This document shows positions 1 to 12,130 of a DNA stretch of 64,000 nt, in pieces. How positions within the stretch are numbered: the first letter of the stretch is position 1; the number at the start of each line of letters is the position of its first letter. Source of the stretch: Glossina fuscipes (lineage: Eukaryota; Arthropoda; Insecta; Diptera; Glossinidae); the NCBI RefSeq assembly GCF_014805625.2, contig NW_023998426.1, positions 2,487,002-2,551,001 on the forward strand, given 5' to 3'. Below the pieces are notes generated by a model. It was not told the origin of the DNA and ran no database searches. It saw only the letters and a program-made list of their open reading frames with translations. Position numbers and translations under genes: made by a program.

Positions 1-59
1 AAAAAAAAAAAAGAAACTCAAAGTAAGCTTTTTTTTTTTTTTTTTTTTTGGTCTTTAAA
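1..59. repeat. Poly-A then poly-T low-complexity edge
   Basis: The window opens with 12 A, then mixed sequence, then a T run at 30-49. This is simple sequence with no gene content. Confidence 0.9.
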
Positions 60-516
60 TCTCGAGCAAAACTTTATTGAGGAGTCAAGTAAGTTGGATG
101 AATTGAAATATTATGCGTTGAACACTTCATTAACACCCAAACACTCGTTCAACGATCCTTAAAGTGAAAATGTACGTATGCATGAGTTTGACTGCGTTCT
201 ACATATAGTATATAAAAAGTATATGCGCCTGTGTGCGTGGATGGATGGATGTGTATGCGTTTATGTATGCGCGCAAATTATCTTAACAAACGAGTGAACA
301 GGATTTTATGCAGTTTTTCAATCTGCTTCGCTTTTCGAAAAAAACTTATTCACTTACGAGAAAGAAGAAGGAAAAGCAACAAAAGACATAAGGGCTCATT
401 TGTAAAACGATTCGGTCTGTCTGCTAATGTTTTCGTTTATTCGTTTGTCTTTCTTTCTATTAGCATTTGCATTTCTGCTCAAACTATTACCCTTCGCATT
501 ATCAAAAAACAAAGTG
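60..516. other. No gene recognised
   Basis: This is AT-rich sequence with a few purine-rich patches (around 355-385). A 98-codon open frame at 231-527 has a basic, low-complexity composition, runs into the TAGT repeat and matches nothing I recognise, so I do not call it a gene. Confidence 0.6.
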
Positions 517-540
517 TAGTTAGTTAGTTAGTTAGTTAGT
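517..540. repeat. (TAGT)6 microsatellite
   Basis: Six perfect TAGT units are followed by a G-rich stretch (CGAGGGGGG, then GGGATGC/GGGATGT). The unit is not the insect telomere unit TTAGG. Confidence 0.9.
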
Positions 541-659
541 CGAGGGGGGATGGGATGCGATGGGATGTGCATAGATTTTCATTTTCCTTCTCTTTATGAT
601 TGCGATTTTGATTTGAATGAATTTCTATTTTGAATTTAGTAATGTGCGTGCCCATGTAT

Positions 660-662
<3 letters not shown>

Positions 663-709
<47 letters not shown>
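663..709. repeat. (TG)n dinucleotide microsatellite, 47 bp
   Basis: A perfect TG run just upstream of a CGGTTTCAG sequence. It creates the poly-Cys/Val artefact in the open frame at 630-878. Confidence 0.95.
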
Positions 710-712
<3 letters not shown>

Positions 713-833
713 GTTTCAGGCACTTCCTTCTATTAACCAATCCCTGGCTTGCGACTGCTTCATAGCAGTGGCCGGCTATGTTAGCGCTTATAATAAAGAA
801 ATTCTAATACAGAATATACAACAACTTTTTATA

Positions 834-861
834 GTCGTCGTCGCCGTCGTCGTCGTCGTCT
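834..861. repeat. (GTC)n trinucleotide repeat
   Basis: A short GTC/GCC trinucleotide tract with one interruption. Confidence 0.85.
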
Positions 862-2049
862 CCTGTTCTTTGGTATGATGTTGATGATTTACATCATTTT
901 TGAATACATATTTTTTTAATTTAATGCATCATGCATTTTAATTAAAAGTTTCAAGATTGGTTGTACATACATGTATATACATATATACATATATACATAT
1001 TCTTTTCAGATTGCTTTCTCTTTTCATTTTTGCTGGTCTTTGCAAACGATATAAATGCCATTGGATAGAGCTAAACCTTAAGAGATTGTTGAAGATTAGA
1101 CTTCTGAGGCTGTTCTATCATTCAACCGCCTATTAACCTTTTGCCTTACGATTCTATTTCAAAGGAGCAGGAACATGTTTTAGTGCATATTTTAGGGGGA
1201 ATATTTAACTGCAACAAATTTATTTTTCAAGCTGTTAAAAATTCGAATAATTTCCAATCATTGAAATATAGGACCGGCGTAGCCCGTCAAAATCGAATTT
1301 GTCACATAAAATGTACGTGGGCGACACTCGTCATCGTCACTTAAGGCAAGGTAAAGTGACAATCATTCTTATCTTTTTTCAGCTCATTACAAATCTCTTA
1401 GAAAATACTTACAACTTATTGGGAACCGTAAAGCATTGAAGCTGAATGATGCCAGTAGAGGTTCGTGATCTAAATGGAAGATTACAGCAACACTGACTTC
1501 TTACTTTGTGGGAAATACGAGCTTGCTGTCTCGTGTATACAAAATTACAACACGCATACGGTTATTTAAGCGTGACGGCTTTAACAGGCAATCAAAGGAT
1601 AAGAAAAACGGATTATTTCAGATTTTGTAAAAAGTCTTGACATCCCAAGCGGTTTAAGGGAGTATTCACATCACAGGTCACAAAGAACTTTGTTGGTTGC
1701 GATTTGAGGGCCTTAGGAACTTTGCATATAACAACTAGTGATTAGCGATCGATCACAACTCAGCCCATAGGTATACAAGTCAGGCGACATCTTTTGTTTC
1801 ATGTTAATAAATGGACGAGTTTTCAAATTCTTACACTCAGACTTAAGGACTAATATCACTTTGCGTAGGTTCACAAAAAGATTTCCAAAATCTATTTAAA
1901 AATATATAAAGTTTCGTTAATAATATTATCAATAATAAAATGTTTTAAAAATGAAAGTACAAGCCTTAAGTCGAATATTTTAAATACAATTTGAACTCGT
2001 GGCAGCTCTCCCAAAAGAATCCTTTTTTACTCAGTCTCTTTTACTGTAC
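862..2049. other. No gene recognised
   Basis: This stretch has a TACATA-type imperfect repeat at about 962-1001 and otherwise unique AT-rich sequence. No open frame of interest and no recognisable mobile-element coding sequence was seen. Confidence 0.6.
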
Positions 2050-2255
2050 CCTTGCAAGTCATAATTTCGTGACTGCGCCGACTACGAAGTCAATGTTCGC
2101 AAGGTCAAGTTTATTTTGCTCGTAGCTATACTGACTGCGAAGTCGGTAAGGACATAATGCTTACCGATTGGGCGCATTTGCACCAGCCTTTCAGCCCACC
2201 ATCTTCCTACCACGTTCTCGCCTCTTTCTAACCGTCACCATGTTGCAGGAATAAG
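2050..2255 (+). repeat. Dispersed repeat family B, copy 1
   Basis: This copy defines the plus orientation of family B. It has a TACGAAGTC/TGCGAAGTC region, a CTTACCGATTGGGC block near 2160, then a C/T-rich block ending CTTTCTAACCGTCACCATGTT. The same blocks recur, diverged, near 11.9, 13.1, 13.4, 17.6, 42.9 and 58.6 kb. No coding capacity is visible. I cannot assign a transposon class; it could be a SINE or MITE-like remnant. Confidence 0.6.
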
Positions 2256-3456
2256 ATACATTTCCCATATAACAATCGCCCGTAAAATCGGTAAATTTGA
2301 ATTAATCAGAAAGACACTACGTCATTTCAAAGCTGCAAACCCGAAAAACATGGTCTCCAGAACGTTTAAAACTGCAAGTTCAAAACAATTGATATAGTTC
2401 TATGAACGTGGAAGGATTGAGTTGAAAGTCAAGTCGATATTCATGTTGATTACCACGCGTAACCCACTACCATGAAAATACTTCTTATAGAGATCTACGG
2501 CTATGTTCTCAAAGAAGCCTTTTTGGATTGTTTCAAATTTCACTTTCCCTCCCGTTAATCAGTTTTTTTTTTTCACATAAAAAAATTCAAAATTTAACTA
2601 TGTCGACTATGTGTCGACATTGTATTTCTCATACAAACCACTATATAGACATATTATATTAGTTGGAGTTAAGTAGTTAAAGGGTCTAAGGTATTTGTGT
2701 CGCAACTTGAACTGTGTGTGTAAGCTTTTGGCTATTGAAACTTTTGAAAAAAAAAAAAAAAATCCATGACATTTGTAAGGATTCAATAAAAAGTTTATTC
2801 TTAATGAAAATATCGGTATTTTTAGTCAGAGTCCAATCACTGAAAATGTGGTTAATATCCCGGAACAAGAATCCTTAAAAAAGTAAAAAAAGCTGTTAAA
2901 AGTAGTAATGTAATATTGTTAGTTGGCCTGCTCCAGCATTGTTTTGCTTTCTTTTGATCACTCTGTGCAATGATTCATCAAAAATGAATGCGTTGGCATT
3001 CTTTTTTAAAATCTTTTACTCAATATACCCGAATATGTACAAATCCCATAAATTCATAGAGAGAGAGAAAGCAAGAGAAAGGGATGTGTAATGCAAACTC
3101 TAAATACTTTCAATACTACTGTAAACTGCTAATAATTTTCTTTTCGCCAATGCTTTCAATGATTCTGACGCTTTAACTGGGACACTTGTTGGCATGCCAA
3201 TGAAATGAACATTTGTAACTGCGTGCGTTCTTCATTTTACACCGCAAATGAGAATCTAAACCAAATCCTGACCAAATGTAAACATTTGCACAAGCACTTG
3301 TGAATGGCAGACATGTATGGAATGAATGTTTTTGCTCAAAGCATTTACAGTATTTTGCATAAAAAATTCATACTTCTTAGCGTTCTCCGTTCACTGAATG
3401 GAGCACGAAACATAGAAAAACAGAAAAAATTCTTCTCTGTTTGCTTTTTATAGTCA
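2256..3456. other. No gene recognised
   Basis: AT-rich sequence with a poly-A run near 2747-2761 and a GA-rich patch near 3059-3082. The part around 3150-3330 is of higher complexity and could hold conserved non-coding DNA, but nothing identifies it. Confidence 0.55.
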
Positions 3457-3516
3457 AAAAAAAAAAATGGAAAAAAATGAAAAAAAATGAAAAAAAAAAT
3501 GGAAAAAAAAGAAAAG
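3457..3516. repeat. A-rich cryptic repeat (A7-10 TG units)
   Basis: Blocks of seven to ten A separated by TG or TGG. They produce a Phe-rich minus-strand open frame that is not a gene. Confidence 0.85.
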
Positions 3517-4193
3517 ATAAGCAAAAGCCTTTTGCTACTTGAGAGTCTTTAAACAAATGTGGGAATTCATATCTAATTTCTATGTGTTTGTGTGTGCTTT
3601 TTTTGTTCATAAAAAAAAATTTTTTTAAACAAAAGGGACACCGAAAAGGCTAACATAAGCGTAGAAATGCACACATACAGAAAATAAACATCTGTGCATA
3701 AGTATTCATGAATAAATGAGTTCATGTATGTACATATACATGCGTACATACATTCATACATACATGCATCCATATATTCTGTTTATGATTTCCGTTAAGT
3801 AGGCACATAAGTTTATTTAAACAGATATTATCGTCACAATTATCATTTATGCTTTTATACTTTAAAATGAAAATTGCATTCAATTCCGATATCACTAAAT
3901 TCTCGTGTGTGTCTACGCAATTTCATTATTCGTTAATTGCTTCAATAAAAACCGATACATGCACGCAGCGGAAAAACAACGCATTGAATGGATGGGGAAA
4001 CAAAAAGTTTTTCGCGTAAAGCCATTCATTCGCAATCATCGACTTTGTTAAAATGAATGTAAACATATATACATATACATATATATATATACATATGTAT
4101 ATTTATGCATGTGCACGTTAAGGCACGAAATAAATTCTTAATCGTTAGCAATTTTACGCTCCTTTCCTTCCGTAGCTCTGCTAAATCAAGCAG

Positions 4194-4229
<36 letters not shown>

Positions 4230-4284
4230 CGAGCATCCACTTAAAAATAAAGCCATTGAAAACGGCTACAATACATTCATTTGC
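3517..4284. other. No gene; (AT)n at 4198-4225
   Basis: AT-rich sequence containing CATACATACA-type repeats (3725-3772), a TATACATA tract (4065-4105) and a perfect (AT)n microsatellite at 4198-4225 directly before the tandem array. Confidence 0.7.
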
Positions 4285-5010
4285 GTAGTTTTTGGGTAAC
4301 CAAGCGTTTGCTATCTCATCATCGGCAAGCATAAGTTTAATAGTTGTTCTATACAATTTGTTGTGCTTAGAAGTATGCATCCATTAATGAGCGAAATTGC
4401 TCCGCAAAGTAAACATTACAGTTTCTAACTTAAAGTTAAGATAGCTAGCTAAATGTGGACTATACAGAACAGCTTACGCCGATTTGTCTCCTCTTTATAA
4501 AACAAGAAAGAAGGAAAAATTTTCTTCATTTCCATTTTGGGAGAGCTCGGGTTTGTTGTCTTATCTTAGAAGAGCGTAAGATTAATAGTTGCTCTTTATA
4601 GTTTGCTACACCTAAAACTATACATCGATTAATGGCCGAAATTGCTCCGCAAAATATATATTACAATTTCTTACTTCAAGAAAATGTAAAAAATGTTAAA
4701 CCTGGACTATACAAAGTGTCATGCGCACATCTATTGCCTTTCCTTTGATAATAAGAAAGAATGAAAAATTATTTATTAATTTCCATGTTGGGTAATCATC
4801 CTCGGAGAACGTAAGTCTGACAATATTTCTATTTAGTTTCTTGTGCCTGGGAGTATGCATCCATTAATGACCGAAATTGCTGCTCAAAGTATATATTATA
4901 GTTTCTAACTTCAAGTTGGAGTAGAGGTAAATGTGAATTATACAGAACCACGCGCACTGGTCTATCTCCTCCTTTACAACGAGAATGAAGAAAAGATTGT
5001 TTGTTGATCA
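4285..5010. repeat. Tandem array of three ~240-bp degenerate units
   Basis: Three head-to-tail copies are visible. The block ATTAATGNNCGAAATTGCT occurs at 4383, 4628 and 4863 (periods 245 and 235). Each is preceded by a GCAAG/GAACG-TAAG-(T/A)TTAATAG-like block and followed by TTACA/TATAGTTTCT(A)ACTT(C)AAG, then ATGTGGACTATACAGAAC or a variant, then a TCTCCTCCTTTA(TA)AA block. The units differ by many substitutions and small indels, so the array is old. No coding signal persists across units. It could be a small satellite remnant or a piece of a larger repeat. Confidence 0.8.
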
Positions 5011-5344
5011 CAGGAGGAAGCTATGTTGCTTCTCGTACACGGCACAGATTTGTATTATACAGTGTCCGTTCCACATTCATGCTGTGCTGAGGTTCACTTA
5101 TAGTTTAATTTGACTTTTTCTTGGCCGCCGGTCTTAGGGCATATAGAATCTTAATAGAGGCTTAGAGTTATATTCTTTGGTTATCTACCTAGTTACAAGT
5201 TTTCTACTCCTTCTTCTTTCAAGAGGTCAAGAATTAATTCTTGGTCAGTGCTGAATAACGCTTTGCGAAGAGGGTTTCTTGGAAGTCTATAGCTCATGCT
5301 TCTGCTATTGCGAAAGAAGTGTTTGTAGGCTCATTGGCGGAGCC

Positions 5345-5590
5345 TTCTGTGATTCATACACAGTTAAGGTGTTGGAAAGGATTAAAACTGGCCTCCATAA
5401 GGCTATGGATTTCGATTTGTTACTCATCCACGGACATCCTTCCATCTATCCAGCTTTTGCGATTTGTACACAGGTAGGGTAATGAATAGGTTAAAGCTCA
5501 CTGGACGATGGACACAAAACTGCTTGCTACGGATTTCGATCGATTGCCTACCCACGGACATCTACCCCTTTCTCTGTTTCAATGTAACTG
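5345..5590. repeat. Degenerate two-copy tandem duplication (~110-125 bp)
   Basis: GATTCATACACAGTTAAGG at 5351 resembles GATTTGTACACAGGTAGGG at 5461. GGATTTCGAT followed by CCACGGACATC occurs at 5407-5437 and again at 5531-5561. The shift grows from 110 to 124 bp, which implies indels. The open frames at 5279-5482 and 5464-5661 are explained by this duplicated sequence and match no known protein. Confidence 0.55.
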
Positions 5591-5639
5591 AGTCGCGAAA
5601 ATTTCAACTTAAGGCGATGGCTTTGCTCCGACTTTCCTG

Positions 5640-6714
5640 TGTAAAACGAAATTTATTTTAAACTTTTTAATATCTCTTTAATTTTATAACCGAATAATTT
5701 AAAACACATGAACAGTTATTTCCTTTATATTTCAGTTTGCAAAAGTTTTTTCAGTTACGAGTGCCTCGCAAAATGCCAGATTTTTTTTTTGCGCTAAAGT
5801 AAACAAATAATTTCTCTTTCATTTTGTTATGTTTCTTTATGATATTGTTGTTATTTTTCTTTTTTGGAAATACACTCAAAAACAAAATAGTTTTGTTTTT
5901 ATTTAATTTAGCGCTGCTGTAACGTTTTTGCGCTTGTTGCTCATACTTTTCTTTGGCTAATAACCATAAGGCTGTGGTTGGTTGCTTCATGTTTTATACC
6001 CTATACCAGGCCACAAGCATATTCCGACTAGCAATCTATTTGTAATCATTGGCAATAATCGCATATGATGTACCTAGAGTCACAGTGAGGATTCATATTT
6101 GATTCAATGATGGAACTTTACTGAATGAAATCGCTATAATATTCAACTGTATAGATTCAATGATACTCGTCGTCTTGTGAAAAACTAGTTTTTTATACAC
6201 ATTTGAAAAAAAAAGGATAGAAATCTGAAACTCAACTACGTATGATGTAGTAGATGAAAGGAAAAAAAGTTTAGTAAAATCTAAAAAAATAAAAGGAAAA
6301 ATCGAATAAAAAAGTTATAGATGGGTAAGACCGGTCGTTATGTACATTATACAATTTTGTGTCATGGACTTTTTCATTCATTTTCGGGATGGAGAAAATA
6401 ACAAAACTTGTGCTTTGTTTCTGTGTAAAGGCGGACCCCTTATCAGAGCAGGATCAAAATGTCAGTTCAGGAGGTAAAAATTGTAGCAAATTCAATTTTT
6501 TTTGCTTCATCCACTTTCTTCTTAGAATACTATATATCGGACTTTGTTGACACGTTGTATGAGACGACGTCCGTAATGTTGATCTGACCCCAAATTTGAT
6601 ACAATAAATTTTTATGTCACTTTATTATTATGGATTATGAAATACTAAGAACTAAACCTTGTGCCATTCCAAGGCCGAGGAGAAATTCCAATAAATAGGT
6701 CCACCCGAATCAAA
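5640..6714. other. No gene; possible repeat fragment at 5995-6030
   Basis: AT-rich sequence. TTTATACCCTATACCA followed by CCACAAG near 5993-6020 resembles the termini of dispersed family A, but too little is shared to call a copy. Confidence 0.5.
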
Positions 6715-7010
6715 ATTTTTCACATCAACTTAGTATGCTGAAGTAATACAATGACAGCGTTTTTTGTCGAAAAATTTTTGCTAATATCGCGAATGATTAG
6801 TGTACCATATCCCGTCGAAATATATCTAAAATTTCGACCTGACGACTGAACAGAAAAATACATTAGCGAACGTCACAGAAAGACATTTCAAGGTCGACTA
6901 GGAAGAAGATTCGGGGTAGATCGATATAATAAAAGGTGAGTTTATCGTATGTGCTTCTATATGTTACATAAATTTGCACAAACTTAGAATGTCCTGTATT
7001 AAAAAACTTC
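6715..7010 (+). repeat. Dispersed repeat family A, copy (plus)
   Basis: The copy contains a GTCGAAAAATTTTT block, AAATTTCGACCTG, and GATCGATATAATAAAAGG followed by TGAGTTTATC near 6917-6946. These occur in the same order as in the fuller copy at 14950-15645, but the copy is strongly diverged and lacks the terminal CCACAAGTGG motif. No protein is encoded. Confidence 0.65.
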
Positions 7011-7149
7011 GACCTGAGCTGAGCGTAATCTTTTTCTTGTTCTACTTTCAGGTCAAATAGCGGTAGCTTTCGCAATGCCACTGCAAATGTTCTCGTTTTT
7101 CTGTAGATATTCTGTTTATTTATGCATATACGTATATACATAAACCATA

Positions 7150-7236
7150 TTTATATATATATATATATATATATACATAAGTATACATTTATACATGTAC
7201 ATCATATGCATACACTTACTTATATATATATGCGTA

Positions 7237-7275
<39 letters not shown>

Positions 7276-7276
7276 T
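7150..7276. repeat. Cluster of (AT)n and (ATAC)n microsatellites
   Basis: Perfect AT runs at about 7152-7174 and 7251-7276 are separated by TACATA-type units. The Ile/Tyr-rich open frame here is an artefact. Confidence 0.9.
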
Positions 7277-7799
7277 CTATGTCATGTGCATAAAGAGAAT
7301 ATATTATACATATTAAACGACTGGAGAGTTAAACTGAAACTAATAAAATAAGTTAAAATCATTATAATCGGACAAGGCCGCCATTACATACCATACACTG
7401 CTTTGATTAATAACATACTTGACATATTTTCGTGGTTAAATACCAAAAATTATTTTCAAATAAAGGCATGCTATTTGTGGGAGGCGTCCAAAGCATGAAC
7501 ATGGTCCGAAATTTAGCATTAGAACATTAACTTTCTTCTTCATGATCCTTCTTCATTTAGTTTGATCACAAAGTATTAAATATCCATGTTTTCATATGAA
7601 CAGGTACTTTTTATGAGAATCCTGATAGGTGATGTAGCCCGAAAGTAGACCCCAACTATTATTATTGATCAGCCTTTACCATAAAATATTAGAAATTACA
7701 CTTATGCCTTACACAGAGTAAGCAAGATTATATCGAAGGAGGTTGAGAAGATTGTCCGATCCCATTCAAGCTTTTCATAGCAACTTTATATTCTAAAAT
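7277..7799. other. No gene recognised
   Basis: Unique AT-rich sequence without open frames or recognisable repeat motifs. Confidence 0.55.
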
Positions 7800-8055
7800 A
7801 CTTTCACTAAGGTTTTTTGCCGAAAAATATTGATATATGTAAAATGTTTTCCTGTAGGGAAGAGAGATATCAAACAGGCAGACGGACATAAAAACTATAA
7901 TTGTGAAATCAAGAAATTATAAAAATAATAATGAAGGGTAATCCCGAATCGTTCGGTAAAGTAAAAGATTTGTCTATCTTCTCGGATCTTCTCGGTATTA
8001 CATACATCCGCGTAAAATTTATATACCGCACGGCACAAGTGATGTAGGTTACGAA
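7800..8055 (+). repeat. Dispersed repeat family A, copy (plus)
   Basis: GCCGAAAAATATTGATAT, GGCAGACGGACATAAA, CCGAATCGTTCGGTAAAGTA, TTACATACATCCGCG and the terminal GGCACAAGTGATGTAGG appear in family order. It faces the minus-orientation copy at 8500-8890, forming an inverted pair about 450 bp apart. Confidence 0.65.
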
Positions 8056-8499
8056 GCGAGATCTTTTTATACCTAATATAATTATTTATATTTCTTATAT
8101 AAGAACGGCTTGCGGTTAAATGTGTAAGCGTTTTCCCGTTTGTCATACACAGCCATATGCACCAAGTACGTTTTGATTTCGCTATGTCCGTCATTCTTTT
8201 TTGAAACTTGAGTCATATCAATCTGTCTATATTTTTAGATTTCAAGTATTTCTGCCGCTTCTAGTTATCTAACGATCCACTTAAAATTTCGAGTGTAATT
8301 TCGTAGCAACATAGTCAAGAGCGGAGAGTTTTTTTGATTGGACTATGGAGAGTTTGACTGGATAAAGTTTTCTTGGCCAAACTTTTCTTTGATGAGTTTT
8401 TGGGAAAAGGCAACTTTTTTTAACCCAAATTCGACACCACTTTTGTAAGGCAATATTTTTAATATTTTCAGTTCATTTTATTTTCACTTTGTGCACCCT

Positions 8500-8890
8500 A
8501 CACTACTTGCGATACCAATGGGTATTAAATTCGTGCTGATATGCGCAACACTCAAAGAGAGATAGATCCACCTTTTATTATACCGATCCAGTTGAAATCA
8601 CTTTCCAAAACAATCCAAGCTGATCTGTCTGTCTGCGTTCTTTCGTTGTGTTCACATACGAAATTCTCGTAAATCAATAGATAATGCGATGATATTTGGT
8701 CCACCGGCATGTTCTGGCCAAAGGACGGACGCTATTGAAAATGTTAGGGATCGGGTCAGTTTTTCCACCACTTTCCATATATCACCTCCTTTGGAAAGGT
8801 CCTTATATGAATGTATACCTGTGTCAAGCAAAATGGTGTAAAGCAGTTAATGCTGGGCCGTATCGCACTATAGTGCTTTTACTTGTTTGT
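8500..8890 (-). repeat. Dispersed repeat family A, copy (minus)
   Basis: Read on the plus strand it begins CACCCTACACTACTTGCG, continues with CACCTTTTATTATACCGATC, CTGTCTGTCTGCG and GGACGCTATTGAAAATG, and ends with a CACTATAGTGCTTTTAC-like block. This is the reverse-complement order of the plus copies. The 68-codon frame at 8696-8902 lies entirely in the repeat and is not a gene. Confidence 0.7.
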
Positions 8891-11839
8891 TTAACTGATT
8901 GAATAGAGATATGGAATAATATTTCAATCGCTTTTTCATATTTTGTTTTAGATAGAAAATTGCCGCTTGTAAGAATACAGCCAAGGGGTAGCCATACAAA
9001 AATCCTTCTTTGTTTATGAGAGCTGCTGTGTCGCCATCTTGTTTTTTTTTTTAAGTTGTTTGAACATATATGCGAACAAATTGATTGTCTCGTCGTAAAT
9101 GAATTTGAAAAACTTTTCCTCTGCTATGCTTCCGAGATAGCATTATTACAATAGCTTACAAGAGTCGGATTCACAAATCCTCCAGTTGATGTGATCGTGA
9201 AAAAGTGCTTAAAATGTCAGATATATATCAACAACATTCGAGAGTGAATATAACTTTCATGATCGCTGGGATCATTGCGGACGAAACTTTGGAGGTGGGT
9301 CTGGTCGATTGGATATCCCTGTTGAATACGCAACAGTCGACTTATGCATCTTTCTACAATACACCACCTATTTCATATCAAATAAGCAAACGAAGAGATT
9401 TGTAGATTTTTTTCTATAGCGGAATAACATGACGTGCCATAGAGCTTAAAGCTGGGGGGGGATGAATTTATGTTATTTCCCTAATTCCGTGTCTAATGCC
9501 AAAAAATTACAGCGCAAAAATCTTTTTTTTTTTTGCTTTTTCCATTAACTGCTTTCGAAGTCGTAACCTCTCGCACATCATGTACACACATCGCACAACA
9601 TCTGCATATCTACAAACAAAGGTATTTTGTTGCCCTTAGTCTCTAACCTACGACGACATTATGTACATTTACGTTATCACTAAGCGAGAGTCTGTGGTTT
9701 CTGTTCTCAGTCCATCCTCAATTGATTTCGAATAACGGCACACTAGTAGCGTACGTCAACCAACCACTACGCTTGAATAGGTTATTTACCTACAAGTTTC
9801 ACGGCTTGCTCTACACAGTGATATATGAGAATAAAATGTATGAAGTGATAGTTAAAAGACACTATGAGTATGTTCATCATTCACTTAGTAAATAGTGAAG
9901 CAAGCGCAAGTGTTTGCTTAAATAGTTAAGTTATTCATACTAATTCACGATACAATAATTGCGAATCTCCAATAAATTCATTACAGCTCATAATGTAGAA
10001 GAAGAAGAAGAGTAATTATGTAATGGTATTATTAATTGTTGAACTTGTTGTTTAAAGGAATGCCAAGCAAAAGCTTGCTAAATAGTTTGTTAGTGAGAGT
10101 CCGTAAGGGTTAAGTAAGAGTTTCCTGAAATGAATGCCTTTTATTATCGTTAATTATGCGAGTATGTAAGTTGAATAAAGTTCAAGTCATCATATACACA
10201 TCTACATATGTACAAGCTTTTCGTCAACAATTGAAAGCAATTTGTCTTCGTCTTCGTCTTTGTCTTCTTCTTCCTCTTCTTATTCTTCTGGCACATTTCA
10301 ATTCATTTTTCTGCAAATTTCTATCCAGTTTTTTGTTGTTATTGTTATTGCTGCCACTTTAATTACAATACAAAAATATATTTCAGATATTAATATACCT
10401 TAGTGTATATGTAAATGTATTGAGAATGAAAGAGATGGAAAGAGAGATACATATACACACACACACACACACATACAAGGCACAGATGCGCTTGAAACAA
10501 TTTTCACTACGAATATTTCATATGGAATGTGACGCTTACTCATATGTGAACGACGACGTTTGTCGGTCTGCTGCTTTTGTGTGCCATTGCACTTGAAATA
10601 GGTCTACGATACATTGCAACAACAGTAATAGTCACCGGACAGTAAGATATCTGTATATCTACAAAGTAGTAATGTTGTTGCTTGTTTATGTTTGTTTGTA
10701 TGTTTTATGTAATTAGCTATATTTTTAATTAGTTTTTTTCGTGTTAACTTTGCATTTTCTCTCCTTCCCCTCTCTCCTTCTCTCAATCGTTATGGTCTCA
10801 AATATCATATTCATGCTATTGAAGAGTAAGCGAAATTTGACGAATGCTTGGCATCGAAGCGCGAACATCAGGAGGATACGTTGCAATCAATTCATATGTA
10901 TGTGTTCGATGTGAAATAAAACAAAAAAAACAAAAATAAAAAAAAATTTACTAAAATATTTACAAACATTAGGTAATGCATGTCATTTATATGCATACAC
11001 TGTATTAGTGCATCTTGGGACATTTACTTAAAAGATAGTGCTTATAAAAGATTCATAAGTTAGTTTGTGCAAAAGATTTGTGATTTTTTTTTCTGCCTCT
11101 CACTGAACTCGCCAAGGCGTACTATCCTCTCCTCTGCGATAGATAGCAACGTATATGCATTTTTTAAAGAAACGGAGAAGAAAGAATGAAATAAATAAAT
11201 AAGTAAACAGGTGAGAGTACTTCGTCTATATATGTCTTAAAGCGAACTTTGTATAGCTTCTCTACTATTTGTAAAATTTAAGTTTTTTTTTTTTTTTTTT
11301 TATCCAAGAAATCCATACAATTTGAAAATGCAAATACTATTAGTGAATCACTTGCCACGACGAAGTTGAAATAAATAAGGGACAAGAGAAAGACGAACTG
11401 AACTGAACTGTTTCTGCATTTTTTTCTTTTCTTCATTTTATTCAAATTATATATATATATATATATGGCTTTTAAAAGACTCTAATGCTTCTAAAAGGGG
11501 TAAATAAAATAAGCGCTTGAAAGGAAATTTGAGAGGAAAAAGCAAAATGTTTGAAAGCTTGGAAATGGCTTGCGACAAGATTATGAAGATATATTAGCAT
11601 CCTTTCACCGGATTAGAATTGAAATTCTAATCTAAAGCGAATTTTCATTTTTATTTGAAATATTCTGGAGTTGTTCTCTACTCCCTGCACCATACGAGAG
11701 AGGAAAGTTGAGAAAATATGATACGAGACTACGCATAATTTAGAAAGCCGAGCTAGACACTGCTGTTTATTGCCAACTAGTCAAGAGATGTCCCCTTAAC
11801 ATCGTAATTGTCGGAAGTAAGGAAGGAAGGAAGTGTGTG
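8891..11839. other. No gene; scattered microsatellites
   Basis: The stretch includes a CTT/CGT pyrimidine tract (10243-10291), (CA)n (10455-10473), poly-T (11283-11301) and (AT)n (11449-11467). The 66-codon frame at 9205-9405 has a reasonable composition but no recognisable motif and no splice or promoter context that I can defend. Confidence 0.6.
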
Positions 11840-12130
11840 CGTCTAGTGTAGTGTTATGACTTTGCCGAGTGCGCAATGATCATTACAGCTATGATCAAGT
11901 CCGCATGGGTGCCCGAGTACGTAAGCATCAAAGCAAAGTCGGTCTTGGCGAATTGAAATCTCAATGTGGTAGAATTAACTTTGGCCGTAGCTATAGCGAG
12001 TTTTCAATCGCCAATGGCATAATATTTATCGATTGGGCTCACATCCATTAGGCTATGGCCACCACCTACCTGTGTCTTTCTTTCTTTCCTTTTCCTCACT
12101 TAGTTTTGTTGGTAACAACTAAGTTACGAG
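11840..12130 (+). repeat. Dispersed repeat family B, copy 2
   Basis: CATTACAGCTATGATCAAG, GTCCGCATGGGTGCCCGAGT, ATCGATTGGGCTCACATCC, TAGGCTATGGCCACCACC and a C/T-rich tail match the block order of copies at 2.1 and 17.6 kb. The 60-codon frame at 11869-12051 is inside it. A GGAA-rich stretch (11819-11831) lies at the left edge. Confidence 0.65.

Noticed and set aside
517..540. TTAG repeat as interstitial telomere
   Set aside because: The unit is TTAG, not TTAGG, and higher flies lack TTAGG telomeres.
7122..7316. Ile/Tyr-rich frame
   Set aside because: It is a translation of (AT)n and (ATAC)n microsatellites.
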